From: DATBLE01 sp036555585
GTDB lineage: Bacteria; Actinomycetota; Thermoleophilia; Gaiellales; Gaiellaceae
Assembly: GCA_036555585.1 (NCBI GenBank)
Contig: DATBLE010000019.1
Span: forward strand, 1 to 64,000
DNA: 64,000 nucleotides
Reading direction: 5' to 3'
Shown: piece by piece, positions 8,146 to 16,285 of the stretch
How positions within the stretch are numbered: position 1 is the stretch's first letter
How the letters are laid out: the number at the start of each line of letters is the position of its first letter
The notes under the pieces: model-generated
What the model saw: only the letters and a program-made list of their open reading frames with translations
Database searches by the model: none
Told to the model about the DNA's origin: nothing
Translations under genes and position numbers: made by a program

Positions 8146-8616
8146 ATGAACCTGAGTTCACGGCAGGCAGTGACCCTCTGGGCGGCTGCCGGGCTGCTGA
8201 TCGTCGCGCTCGCCGTGCCGGGCGCTCAGGCCCTCGACAAGCCCGGCACGATCTCCGTGACCGACTCGGAGCTCCGCCACGCCCACATCGACCTCGGCGC
8301 GCCCGGTCCGAGCATCGGTGATCTGGACGTCTATTCGTCGCTGATCTACAACACGCACATCACGCCCCGGTCGATCGGGCGCGGGACGATGTCGTGCATC
8401 GCCGTGAGCCTCTCGAATCAGAACTGCTCGGCTACGTACGTGCTGCCGAGAGGCGAGATCGTCGTGGAGGGCGTGATCGGCTCGCGGCTGATCTACCAGA
8501 TGGCCGTCGTCGGCGGCACCGGGCTCTACAACAACGTCCGCGGCTCGCTCACGGTGACGTCGCTCCACCGCAGACGGCCCACGCGCGAGCTGCTCGTCTT
8601 CCGGCTGGTGGTGTGA
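8146..8616 (+). CDS. Secreted allene-oxide-cyclase-barrel-like protein
   Basis: 156 residues. A hydrophobic signal segment (residues about 8-29, ending PGAQA) suggests export. The mature part looks like the small beta-barrel of dirigent/allene oxide cyclase-like proteins: GDLDVYSSLIYN, then GRGTMSCIAVSL, CSATYVLPRGEIVVEGVI and MAVVGGTGLYNNVRGSLTV. The last motif, in which a GGTG.Y..V.G block closes the barrel, is typical. No enzymatic role is known for most bacterial members. Its stop overlaps the start of the response regulator by 4 bases (GTGA), so it is probably co-transcribed with the two-component genes. Confidence 0.75.
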   Translation: MNLSSRQAVTLWAAAGLLIVALAVPGAQALDKPGTISVTDSELRHAHIDLGAPGPSIGDLDVYSSLIYNTHITPRSIGRGTMSCIAVSLSNQNCSATYVLPRGEIVVEGVIGSRLIYQMAVVGGTGLYNNVRGSLTVTSLHRRRPTRELLVFRLVV

Positions 8617-8996
8617 GCGGAGGGGCGGCCCCCAGGATCCTGATCTGCGACGATGAGCCCGCACTTCGCGAGCTGATGCGCATTGCCCTTGTTGGTGATT
8701 ACGAGTTCGAGGAGGCCGAATCCGTGGCCGAGGCGATCGAGGCGGCGGAGCGCTTCCGTCCCGACGTCGTGCTGGTCGACGTGATGATGCCGGGCGGATC
8801 GGGCCTCGACGTCGTCCGGCACCTTGCCGCCGATCCCGCGCTCGAGCACGCCGGCTGTGTCGTCGTCTCGGCGTTCGCCGCCGACTCCGACCAGGAGGAG
8901 GCTCGGAAGGCGGGCGCGGCGGCGTTCGTCTCCAAGCCGTTCGACCCGGACCACCTGTCCGCGACCGTGGCCTCGCTCCTTGTCCGCGACCGCTGA
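8613..8996 (+). CDS. Stand-alone response regulator receiver protein
   Basis: 127 residues containing only a CheY-like receiver domain. The acidic pocket is ICDDEP near the N-terminus, the phospho-accepting Asp lies in VVLVDVMMPGGSG at about residue 57, and the conserved Lys is in AFVSKPFDPD. No DNA-binding or other output domain follows, so it must act through protein contacts or as a phosphate relay. GTG at 8613 overlaps the previous stop. The histidine kinase starts within or just after its 3' end, so the two are a likely cognate pair. Confidence 0.9.
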   Translation: MSGGAAPRILICDDEPALRELMRIALVGDYEFEEAESVAEAIEAAERFRPDVVLVDVMMPGGSGLDVVRHLAADPALEHAGCVVVSAFAADSDQEEARKAGAAAFVSKPFDPDHLSATVASLLVRDR

Positions 8997-10560
8997 AACG
9001 CGCGCTTCGGAACGGAAACCCTCCGGCATCAGGCGCGGATACGAACGCCTCGTAGCCATCGTCGACGCCGCACCGATCGCCGCCCGCGTCCTGGGCGCGA
9101 TCGGGGTGCTCGCGTTACTCGTGGCGGCGGCCTTCTCGGTCGTCCTGCTGGCGATGTCGAACCTGCGATCGTCGACCGACGAGCAGGTGCAGGTGAACAA
9201 GGTGACCGCGGCCACCCTCCGGCTCCAGGGCATCGTCGACGAGCTGGACCAGAGCTTTCGCGGCTTCGTCCTCACCCGCAACACCCGGATCCGCGACGGG
9301 TGGCATCGCGCACGGCAAGACCTCGGGCCGGCGACGGCGACGCTCCAGAAGCTCGTCAGCCATCAGCCCCAGCAGGCGGCGCTCGCCAGGTCGACCGTCG
9401 GGAACATCAACGACTACGTCAACGACTACGGCGAGCCCATCATCTCGATCGCGATCGAGAGCCCGGCGGCGGCACAGCAGCCCGTCGTCTCGTCGGAGGG
9501 CCTGACCCGCATCGGCCAGATCCGGCGAGGCCTCGCGCTCCTGCTCTCCCGCGAGGACCGGCTCGCGTCGACCCACGTCGCGAATGCTCGTAGCCGCTCG
9601 AGCCAGGCGGTGCTGATCGGCGTGGTCGCGCTCGGCGCATCCTGTGTCGTGCTGCTGCTCGTGCTCGGGTACCTGATCCGGTCGGTGGCGCACCCGGTGC
9701 GCGACGTGGCGAGCGGCGCAGCCAAGATCGCCGCCGGCGATTTCTCGATTCGCATCCCCCCCGACGGGCCGGCGGAGATCCAGGAGCTGACGACCGCGTT
9801 CAACTCGATGGCCGGCTCCGTCGAGCAGGGTCGGCGCAACCTGGAGCGGCAGAACGAGCAGCTGCGCGAGAGCGAGCGGGCCAAGTCGGAGCTGATCACG
9901 ATCGTCTCCCACGAGCTGCGCAACCCGCTGGCCAGCATCCTCGGCTACACCAGCCTGATCCTGCGCCGGGACATGAGCCGTGACGCGATTCGCCGGTACG
10001 TCGAGATCATCCACGACCAGGGTCAGCGGCTGGTCGGCCTGGTCGAAGGCTTCCTCTCGGCCGAGGAGGTCGGCGGGCGAATGGAGCTCGAGGCGGAGCC
10101 CGTCGACCTCGCCTCGATGCTGCGGAAGGAGGTCCAGCTCGCGGCGGACGGATCGGACGACCACCAGCTGGTCGTCAACGTCCCGGACGACGGTCTCGAG
10201 GTGATCGGCGACCAGCACCGGCTGAGCCAGGTGGTGGTGAACCTGGTCGCCAATGCGGTGAAGTACTCGCCGGAGGGCGGCGTCGTCAGGGTGACCGGGG
10301 AGCAGGACGGGAACGTCGTCCGCGTCTACGTCGAGGACGAAGGGCTCGGGATCCCGACCGAGCATCAGTCCCGGGTCTTCTCGAAGTTCTTCCGGGGCGA
10401 GGCGCGCGCGAGCGGGATTCCGGGCGTGGGTCTCGGGCTCGCGGTCGCGCGGGAGATCGTCGAGGCCCACGGCGGCCGGATCGGCTTCTCGAGCATCGAG
10501 AGCGAGGGCTCGACCTTCTGGTTCGAGCTCCCCGCGCCTTCCGAGCACCGAGCGGCGTAG
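8980..10560 (+). CDS. Membrane sensor histidine kinase with HAMP and a CHASE3-like region
   Basis: About 526 residues. One membrane helix near residues 32-58, an extracytoplasmic region of about 155 residues that resembles CHASE3 (LDQSFRGFVLTRN), a second helix near 216-238 and a HAMP domain follow. The kinase core has the H box IVSHELRNPLASILGYTSL, N box NLVANAVKYS, G1 DEGLGIP, F box FSKFFRGEA and G2 GVGLGLAVAREIV. It should phosphorylate itself and then the receiver protein encoded just upstream. The start is uncertain: TTG at 8980 overlaps the upstream gene by 17 bases, and no ATG or GTG lies before the first helix. Confidence 0.88.
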   Translation: MSATAETRASERKPSGIRRGYERLVAIVDAAPIAARVLGAIGVLALLVAAAFSVVLLAMSNLRSSTDEQVQVNKVTAATLRLQGIVDELDQSFRGFVLTRNTRIRDGWHRARQDLGPATATLQKLVSHQPQQAALARSTVGNINDYVNDYGEPIISIAIESPAAAQQPVVSSEGLTRIGQIRRGLALLLSREDRLASTHVANARSRSSQAVLIGVVALGASCVVLLLVLGYLIRSVAHPVRDVASGAAKIAAGDFSIRIPPDGPAEIQELTTAFNSMAGSVEQGRRNLERQNEQLRESERAKSELITIVSHELRNPLASILGYTSLILRRDMSRDAIRRYVEIIHDQGQRLVGLVEGFLSAEEVGGRMELEAEPVDLASMLRKEVQLAADGSDDHQLVVNVPDDGLEVIGDQHRLSQVVVNLVANAVKYSPEGGVVRVTGEQDGNVVRVYVEDEGLGIPTEHQSRVFSKFFRGEARASGIPGVGLGLAVAREIVEAHGGRIGFSSIESEGSTFWFELPAPSEHRAA

Positions 10561-10577
10561 AATCTCGCCGCCGTCAG

Positions 10578-11288
10578 ATGGACCCGCAGCCGCGCACGCT
10601 CCGGCTGGTCTCGCCGCGCATGAACGGCCCCGACGTGGCCGAGGTGCAGCGGCTGCTCGGCGTGCAGGCGGACGGCGTGTTCGGCCCGATCACGGCAGGC
10701 GCGGTGAAGGCATGGAAGCGGACGCGGGGCACAGCCGAGCCGACGGCAACGCTGCTACCCGCGGAGCGACGTCGCCTGCTCGCGGACGTGCCGCTGCGGG
10801 CGGTGCGCCTGATGGAGCGGTGGGCGGCATCGGGTCTGCGGGAGGATCCGCCGCGGTCGAACCGCGTACCGGCGCTGATGGCCCTCGCCGAGCGCCAGGA
10901 GGTCGCGACGGCCTACTGCGCGATGGGCTATCCCTGGTGCGCCTTCGCCGCGTTCCTCGCGGCGCTGGTCGCTGGCGGCCGGTCGGCGGCGTCGGGTCTC
11001 CGCGAGCGTCGGTTCAACCCGCTCTACACGCCGGCGATCCTGGCGGAGGCCCGCGCCGGCGCATTCGGCCTGCGGGTCGTGGCGGAGGCCCGGGCGTTCA
11101 GGGGCGATCTCGTCCTCTTCGACTGGGACTTCGGTGCAGGCGACCCGGCCGACCACGTCGGCAGGCTCGCGCAGGCGCCCGTCGACGGCCGCGTGCGCAC
11201 GGTCGACGGCAATTCGGGCGTCAGCGGCCTGGTCGAGCCCAGAGACCGCGAAATCGGCTCTGTCAGGGCGTTTGCGCGGGATTCCTGA
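10578..11288 (+). CDS. Peptidoglycan-binding protein with CHAP-type cysteine hydrolase domain
   Basis: 236 residues without a clear signal peptide. Residues about 10-50 form a peptidoglycan-binding repeat (PDVAEVQRLLGVQADGVFGP). The second part resembles CHAP/endolysin amidases: GYPWCAFAAFLAAL carries the candidate catalytic Cys, GDLVLFDWDFGAGDPADHVG the candidate His, and VRTVDGNSG the final strand. It is probably a cell-wall amidase or endopeptidase; export may be non-classical, or it may be a phage-derived lysin. It follows the kinase gene after 17 bases and may share its transcript. Confidence 0.75.
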   Translation: MDPQPRTLRLVSPRMNGPDVAEVQRLLGVQADGVFGPITAGAVKAWKRTRGTAEPTATLLPAERRRLLADVPLRAVRLMERWAASGLREDPPRSNRVPALMALAERQEVATAYCAMGYPWCAFAAFLAALVAGGRSAASGLRERRFNPLYTPAILAEARAGAFGLRVVAEARAFRGDLVLFDWDFGAGDPADHVGRLAQAPVDGRVRTVDGNSGVSGLVEPRDREIGSVRAFARDS

Positions 11289-11353
11289 GCCCTCACCCGA
11301 TCGAGGGGGAGCGGCGCGCTAAAGAGCGCGAAGCGGCAGGCCGATACGCATCT

Positions 11354-11689
11354 ATGCCCATGGATGCTGCTGAGCGCAAAGCGATTCTGAACCGGTACAT
11401 GGACCACGCGCGCCGCTTCGACCAGGCGGCGGCGAGGCGAACGGCGGGCAACGGCGAAGTCATCCCATTCCAGCCACCGCTCAAGGAGCTCGAGCAGGAG
11501 CCGACGCAGCGGGAGATCGAAGTCCTCCAGCTCATCTCGGAGGGCCTCGTCAATCGCGAGATCGGGCGCCTGCTGTTCCTCTCCGAAGAGACGGTGAAGT
11601 CACACGTCCGGCACCTACTGGCGAAGCTGCAGGCGCGGTCGCGAGCCCACGCCGTCGCCGTTGGCTTCCGACGTGGGCTCCTGACCTAG
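11354..11689 (+). CDS. Small LuxR-type DNA-binding protein
   Basis: 111 residues. The C-terminal 65 residues are a LuxR/GerE helix-turn-helix: PTQREIEVLQLISEGLVNRE, IGRLLFLSEETVKSHVRHLL, then AKLQARSRAHAVA. The N-terminus (MPMDAAERKAILNRYMDHAR) is a short charged helix without a receiver domain, so no input signal can be named. The HTH is closely similar to the one ending the large MalT-like regulator at 13290-15938. The start is ATG 11354 or 11360; neither has a strong Shine-Dalgarno. Confidence 0.8.
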   Translation: MPMDAAERKAILNRYMDHARRFDQAAARRTAGNGEVIPFQPPLKELEQEPTQREIEVLQLISEGLVNREIGRLLFLSEETVKSHVRHLLAKLQARSRAHAVAVGFRRGLLT

Positions 11690-11771
11690 CGCTAGGTGTT
11701 CCCCACAGCCTGTGGATATCCCTCGGAAGGGGGAGGCCCAAGGGCTGGGGGGAGCGGAAGCTACGAACGTA

Positions 11772-11849
11772 CTACCAGGCGGTGGCACCCCAGGCGGTCG
11801 CTCCGCCTGCTGCTGCCGCGCGCTTCAAGGCGACGACAAGCTTGCTCAT
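11772..11849 (-). CDS. Candidate 25-residue peptide gene with repeated GATAW tail
   Basis: A short frame opening with ATG at 11849 and ending TAG at 11772. The ribosome-binding site is very good (GAGGAG, 7 bases before the ATG). The peptide begins MSKLVVALKR, passes through a short Ala/Gly stretch and ends in two copies of GATAW. A TATAAC hexamer lies about 44 bases upstream, inside the palindrome at 11882-11900. It is divergent from the HD-GYP gene and sits among LuxR-type regulators, so a signalling or modified-peptide role is conceivable. I know of no named family. It may also be chance, since short frames are common in GC-rich DNA. Confidence 0.45.
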   Translation of the reverse strand: MSKLVVALKRAAAAGGATAWGATAW

Positions 11850-11881
11850 GAAACCACTCCTCAGTAGAGGGACTAACGGCA

Positions 11882-11900
11882 AACGGGGTTATACCCCGTT
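11882..11900. promoter_or_regulatory. TATA-centred palindrome in divergent promoter region
   Basis: AACGGGGT and ACCCCGTT form a perfect 8-bp inverted repeat around TAT. Read on the - strand it contains TATAAC, a good -10 sequence for the small peptide gene; on the + strand it lies just before the HD-GYP start. It could be an operator covering a shared promoter. Confidence 0.5.
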
Positions 11901-11910
11901 CGAGGGATGG

Positions 11911-13293
11911 ATGCAAGGCTTCTCGGGGCAGCAGAGTGCGGTCCGGCTGCAATTCGCGTCCCCGGTTGCTTTGTGGGTCGGTTCGCTGGCTCTGCTTGCG
12001 GTACTGGCCGGCGTGGCACTGGTTGCGACCGGGCAGACGCTCGGAAGCCCATGGGTTGTTGCGGGATTGGCTGGCGTTGCGGCACTCGCTGAGCGCGGGC
12101 GTGTACGTCTCACCCGGTACCTCGAAGAGTCAATTTCCCTTCTTCCGACCCTCTTTGCTGCGATCGTCTTCGGGCCGATTGCAGCGATGCTGGTGGCTGC
12201 CGCGTCGATGGTTGGCGCGTTCGGTCCGCCTTACCTCAAGTGGGCGACGTACACGTGTACTCGAGCGCTGACCGGCGCAGCCACTGGTTTGGCAGCTGGG
12301 TGGGCAGCAGACCTCGAAACGACCCACATCGCATCCGTCGTCATCGCAACGACGGTCGGAACCCTCGTGTCGCAGGCCCTCGATGCTTCCTTCGCGGCGT
12401 TGACGCTTCGCGTCCGGAACACTGGCAATCCAACCGAACTCCTGCGGACACATCTACCTCTGGTCTTTCTTGCGGTCCCCTTCTACGCCCCACTCGTCGC
12501 CGTACTTGCCTTTGCGTATCGGGATGTCTCGCCTTGGACACTCCCGTTGTTCTTTGCCCCGGCTCTTGCAGCTCAGCGTCTGTTCGGTCTCTATCAACAG
12601 GAGCGTGAGCAGGCACAGAGTCTGGCAGAGGCGAACGTTCGGCTCGAACGAGCCAACATTTCATTCGCCACGGCTCTCGTCGCGACCCTCGATGCCCGCG
12701 ACCGCTACACGGCAGGACATTCCGCAGCTGTTGCCATCTACGCCCGAGACATCGCGCATCGACTGGCTTTGTCGGAGGAGCAGCAGCAGCTCGCTCACTT
12801 GTGTGGCCTGGTCCATGACATTGGCAAGATTGGTCTTCCTCCGGGCCTCCTTGAGAAGCCTGGGGCGCTGACACTCGAGGAGCGGCGTCAGATGCAGGAA
12901 CACTCGGCAATCGGTGAGCGAATCCTTGCGAAGGTCGAGGATTATGCTGAGATCGCGAGGATTGTTCGGCATCATCATGAGCGAATCGACGGTATGGGCT
13001 ACCCGGACGGAATCGCGGGAGATGACATTCCGCTGATCTCGAAGATCATTTCGGTGGCTGATGCGTACAACGCAATGACGTCTGATCGTCCTTACCGTGA
13101 CGCGATGCCCAGTCGAGTAGCAAGAATGCGTCTCGCCCAGGGCGTCGAAGGCCAATTCGATACCACGATCGTCGCCGCATTCGAAGCGGTCCTTGCCGGC
13201 GCTGATGAAGAGTACCGAACGGCTCAGCGCACCGACTTTACACTTGATGCTCAGGACGATTATTCAGGTGCGAAGTCCGAGCGAGCGGCCTAA
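11911..13293 (+). CDS. Membrane HD-GYP domain protein (predicted c-di-GMP phosphodiesterase)
   Basis: 460 residues. The N-terminal half has about six membrane helices in a MASE-like sensor arrangement (PVALWVGSLALLAVLAGVAL through PLVAVLAFAYRDV). A short helical linker leads to an HD-GYP domain: ALVATLDARDRYTAGHS, HLCGLVHDIGKIGLPPG with the HD metal ligands, HHHERIDGMGYPDGI as the GYP loop, and SVADAYNAMTSDRPYR. The key residues are intact, so c-di-GMP hydrolysis is likely. ATG 11911 after GAGGG is preferred over ATG 11848, which would overlap the peptide gene. GC is lower than in the flanks. The stop overlaps the convergent regulator by 4 bases. Confidence 0.85.
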   Translation: MQGFSGQQSAVRLQFASPVALWVGSLALLAVLAGVALVATGQTLGSPWVVAGLAGVAALAERGRVRLTRYLEESISLLPTLFAAIVFGPIAAMLVAAASMVGAFGPPYLKWATYTCTRALTGAATGLAAGWAADLETTHIASVVIATTVGTLVSQALDASFAALTLRVRNTGNPTELLRTHLPLVFLAVPFYAPLVAVLAFAYRDVSPWTLPLFFAPALAAQRLFGLYQQEREQAQSLAEANVRLERANISFATALVATLDARDRYTAGHSAAVAIYARDIAHRLALSEEQQQLAHLCGLVHDIGKIGLPPGLLEKPGALTLEERRQMQEHSAIGERILAKVEDYAEIARIVRHHHERIDGMGYPDGIAGDDIPLISKIISVADAYNAMTSDRPYRDAMPSRVARMRLAQGVEGQFDTTIVAAFEAVLAGADEEYRTAQRTDFTLDAQDDYSGAKSERAA

Positions 13294-15938
13294 TTGTCAT
13301 AGTCTCCGCTTGCGGCAGTTAGGGCCGCCTCGGTTCGTGTTCGAACGCCGAGCTTCTCCAAGATATGTCTGACGTGCACTTTCACTGTTGACTCGCTAAT
13401 GAACAATGCTCGACCGATTTCCTTGTTCGAGAGGCCCTGTGCGACTAGCTGAAGAACTTCACGCTCGCGGTTTGAGAGTGTGGCTGGCTGTCGAGCCGGT
13501 TGCTGCGTGCTGAACTGGCTGTCCTTGACGAGATTCCAATCGAGGGCGCCATCGAGGACGTCGGCCAGTGCACCATGGAGATCCTTTTGTCGCATGACCG
13601 GCTCTAGGAGGGCGGGGAATCCCCGGTAAGCTGTTACGTAGGAATCTAGGTTTCCGACCGAGCGAGCTAGCTCGAATGTCTTGACGGCCTCTCGTGATGC
13701 TCGATGACTTGACTGGGAGAGGCTGACAATGGCTCGCACGCATTGAGCCAACACTTTGACTTCTACTGGTGTCGAGACCTGTTGCGCCTCAACGCTCAGC
13801 TGCAATGCTCTCTCGTGCTGTCCAGCGCAAGCATAAGCCAGCGCGAGAGTCACTAGGCGTTCCGCGCGTTCCGCCTCAAATGGAAATTGCCTCGGCGGGT
13901 TGTCCAGTTCTGCAATGGCTCTTTCTGGAAGTCCTTGAGAGACATAGGAACGAGAGCGAATGATCTGAGCCTCAAGAAGAAGGAAGGTGTTCCGCTCTCG
14001 CACAGCTTGACGTTCCAATGCGTCGCTGACTGTTCTACAACGCGAGAAGTTGCGTAGCCCTAGTTCTGCAATGGCCCTCACGCGCCTCGCGTACGGAAGG
14101 ACGAAAGCAAGTCGCGAGTCTCTAGCATACGATTCACATCTTTTGGCAGCTTCATGTGCCGCGGAGTACTGTCCCTGCAACGCGAAGAACGCAGCCTTGA
14201 TCACGTAGAAGGACGATCTCGCGTGAGGCTCCGAGACGCGATCTGCGACATACCCCGCAGAAGCAAAATGGGTTCGGCAATCCTTCAGGTCTCCTTGCCT
14301 GACTGCGACTTGGAACCGAGCTACGGTTAACCGGAGCTCGCTTAGCGCACTGCCGTCATCGAGGTCGATCAGTTGATGCAAGAGTTCATCCACATCTCCA
14401 TGGCCCAGATCTAAGCCGACCATTAGTTGACCCCAGACAGCATCGCGTTTGCTCGGAACGCTGTTTGCCGTTGCGAAGGCGCGGTCAAATTGCGCCTCCG
14501 CCCGCCGATTCTCGTACGCGAGGTGAGCGCTCAGGCCGGCAATATAGTGCGCGCGGGAGAGCATTGAGTGATCCGAGGGCAATCGACGCGTCGCTCGTAC
14601 TGCGAGATCTTCGGACATCTGCCGCTTCCCCTGGTGAAAGGCGATTTCGGCTTCGGCAAGATCCATGATCGGGGCGTCGACTTGCTTCTCTCGACCAAGC
14701 TCAAGCCAACTCGAGAGCGTCGCGAGCCGAGACTCATCGAGCATCGTCTGTAATCCGCTTTCGAACAAGGCAACGAATAGATCCGACGAGAATCCGAAAC
14801 TGAGCAAGGTGAATGCGTCGTCCAACAAGCCGAGATCGGCGAAATGGCGAGCCAACGCCTGAGTGTCCACGTCATCAACTCCGCCCCGTTCAAGGCCCTT
14901 CTGGAGGAGGAAGGTTCGCAAGAGGGGGTGGAGTTCTGGCGTACCCGAGCGTGTTGACAGGAATCCGAGCCGGGCCACCTGTCCGACAATCTCCGCGCCT
15001 GCGGAACCGAGAAGGAGATTCACCACTCCGTGGCTCAGTGAAGGAGCAAGCGCCAATCGGCAAAGGCCTTCCTGGGCGGCTGGGGTCGCGGCTTGGTACA
15101 GCTCTTCCGCGAAGTACTCGTAGAGCGAGTCGGGGATCGAGCCCTCCGGGAGGTTGAGGTCGTCCGTCAGCGCGGCGAGTCCGATTACCGCCGGCCAGCC
15201 TTCGGCCAGGGCGACGAGGCCGGCGGCCGGGGCGCCCTTCCGGTGGGCGAGAACGGCGGCGGCTTCGTCATGGTCCATCGCGAGATCGTTCCGGCCGAGC
15301 TCGTAGATCTCGCCGTACAGGAGCCGCCGTGCGGAGGCCCACCGCGGGCGCTTCCTGCTCGTCAGCAGGATCTTGATCGGGGAGCGTCTCAGAAGGCCGT
15401 CGACGAAACGCTCGGGGGCACGCGCCTCCATCGCGAACTGGTAGTCGTCGAAGACGAGCCAGAGGTCGTCGGGCCACTCGGCCAGGTCTTCGGCGAACAG
15501 CTCAGCGAGGATGTCGACGTCCTGCTCGGGCGTGCCCGTCGCCCGCATGCGCGCGACCGTCCTGGCGCCCACGTCGGGCATGACCTCCGAGATCGTCGTC
15601 GACAAGCCCGCGATCAACGCCGCGACGTCAGCGGTGGCGGTCGTTCCCCGATACCAGACGTGCGGGCGCTCGGCCACCCACTCGCGCGCGAGGGTCGTCT
15701 TGCCGAAGCCGGCCGGCGCGACCAGCATGAGCGCGCGTGCGTTGGCGTTGTCGAGCAGCCGCGTCAGCCTGGGCCGCTTGATGATGTAGCGGCGCGCAGC
15801 TTCGACCGCTGTCTCGATGCCTGCCATCGCCGGCTCCCGGGACATGGCCCGTTCGGCCGACTGTACTCCTTCCCGATCCGAGAGCGAAGCCCCCGTGTCC
15901 GCGGCCACCAGGACCACGGACACGGGGAGCTTCATCAT
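13290..15938 (-). CDS. MalT-like LuxR-family ATP-dependent transcriptional regulator
   Basis: 882 residues, the size of LAL/MalT regulators. The N-terminal NTPase carries Walker A APAGFGKTT near residue 73 and LWLVFDDYQFA as Walker B. A TPR-like helical region (about 380-800) follows, then a LuxR helix-turn-helix (LSNREREVLQLVAQGLSNKE, then STVKVHVRHILEKLGV). Such proteins bind an inducer through the helical part and need ATP to activate transcription. The start ATG overlaps the stop of the small LuxR gene (ATGA). Base composition changes inside the gene: the NTPase part is about 72% GC in a sampled line, the rest about 57%. Confidence 0.9.
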   Translation of the reverse strand: MMKLPVSVVLVAADTGASLSDREGVQSAERAMSREPAMAGIETAVEAARRYIIKRPRLTRLLDNANARALMLVAPAGFGKTTLAREWVAERPHVWYRGTTATADVAALIAGLSTTISEVMPDVGARTVARMRATGTPEQDVDILAELFAEDLAEWPDDLWLVFDDYQFAMEARAPERFVDGLLRRSPIKILLTSRKRPRWASARRLLYGEIYELGRNDLAMDHDEAAAVLAHRKGAPAAGLVALAEGWPAVIGLAALTDDLNLPEGSIPDSLYEYFAEELYQAATPAAQEGLCRLALAPSLSHGVVNLLLGSAGAEIVGQVARLGFLSTRSGTPELHPLLRTFLLQKGLERGGVDDVDTQALARHFADLGLLDDAFTLLSFGFSSDLFVALFESGLQTMLDESRLATLSSWLELGREKQVDAPIMDLAEAEIAFHQGKRQMSEDLAVRATRRLPSDHSMLSRAHYIAGLSAHLAYENRRAEAQFDRAFATANSVPSKRDAVWGQLMVGLDLGHGDVDELLHQLIDLDDGSALSELRLTVARFQVAVRQGDLKDCRTHFASAGYVADRVSEPHARSSFYVIKAAFFALQGQYSAAHEAAKRCESYARDSRLAFVLPYARRVRAIAELGLRNFSRCRTVSDALERQAVRERNTFLLLEAQIIRSRSYVSQGLPERAIAELDNPPRQFPFEAERAERLVTLALAYACAGQHERALQLSVEAQQVSTPVEVKVLAQCVRAIVSLSQSSHRASREAVKTFELARSVGNLDSYVTAYRGFPALLEPVMRQKDLHGALADVLDGALDWNLVKDSQFSTQQPARQPATLSNREREVLQLVAQGLSNKEIGRALFISESTVKVHVRHILEKLGVRTRTEAALTAASGDYDN

Positions 15939-16183
15939 TGACCGTCCAGGGCGCTCCGGAGCGGGTCATCTCCCGTCACCTTGCGGTAGGCAGCAGGGAT
16001 CTGCCGTCGACGGGGCACACCGAGCTTCTGCCGAAGCGCGTCCGAGTGTGCCTTCGCCGTGCGCGGCGAGATATCGAGGTGATGCGCGACCTCCTCGTTC
16101 GAGCAGCCTGCCGCGATGAGGGCGACGACCTGGCGCTGCCGGGCGGTGATCCCTGGCGGCGCGCCGATCAGTGTTCCGACCAT
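15935..16183 (-). CDS. Small LuxR-type HTH protein, coupled to MalT-like regulator
   Basis: 82 residues, almost entirely a LuxR/GerE domain: GITARQRQVVALIAAGCSNE, then EVAHHLDISPRTAKAHSDAL and RQKLGVPRR. No receiver or sensor domain is present. Its TGA stop overlaps the ATG of the large regulator by 4 bases, so the two are translationally coupled. It could be a partner or a competitor for the same DNA sites. No Shine-Dalgarno of note precedes the ATG at 16183. GC matches the surrounding core genome, unlike the distal part of the regulator that follows. Confidence 0.8.
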   Translation of the reverse strand: MVGTLIGAPPGITARQRQVVALIAAGCSNEEVAHHLDISPRTAKAHSDALRQKLGVPRRRQIPAAYRKVTGDDPLRSALDGQ

Positions 16184-16268
16184 GCGGGAAACCTAATGAG
16201 CAAGCCGTTTGGCGACCATTGACCGATGGGCGTATTTCTCGCGACTACGCCCTTGTTACGTATGTCAC

Positions 16269-16285
16269 ACCTCGGAGTACGAGGT
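16269..16285. terminator. Short hairpin after adenosine deaminase-like gene
   Basis: ACCTCG and CGAGGT pair around GAGTA directly behind the stop codon at 16286. No T-run follows on the - strand. It is a weak candidate terminator. Confidence 0.35.
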
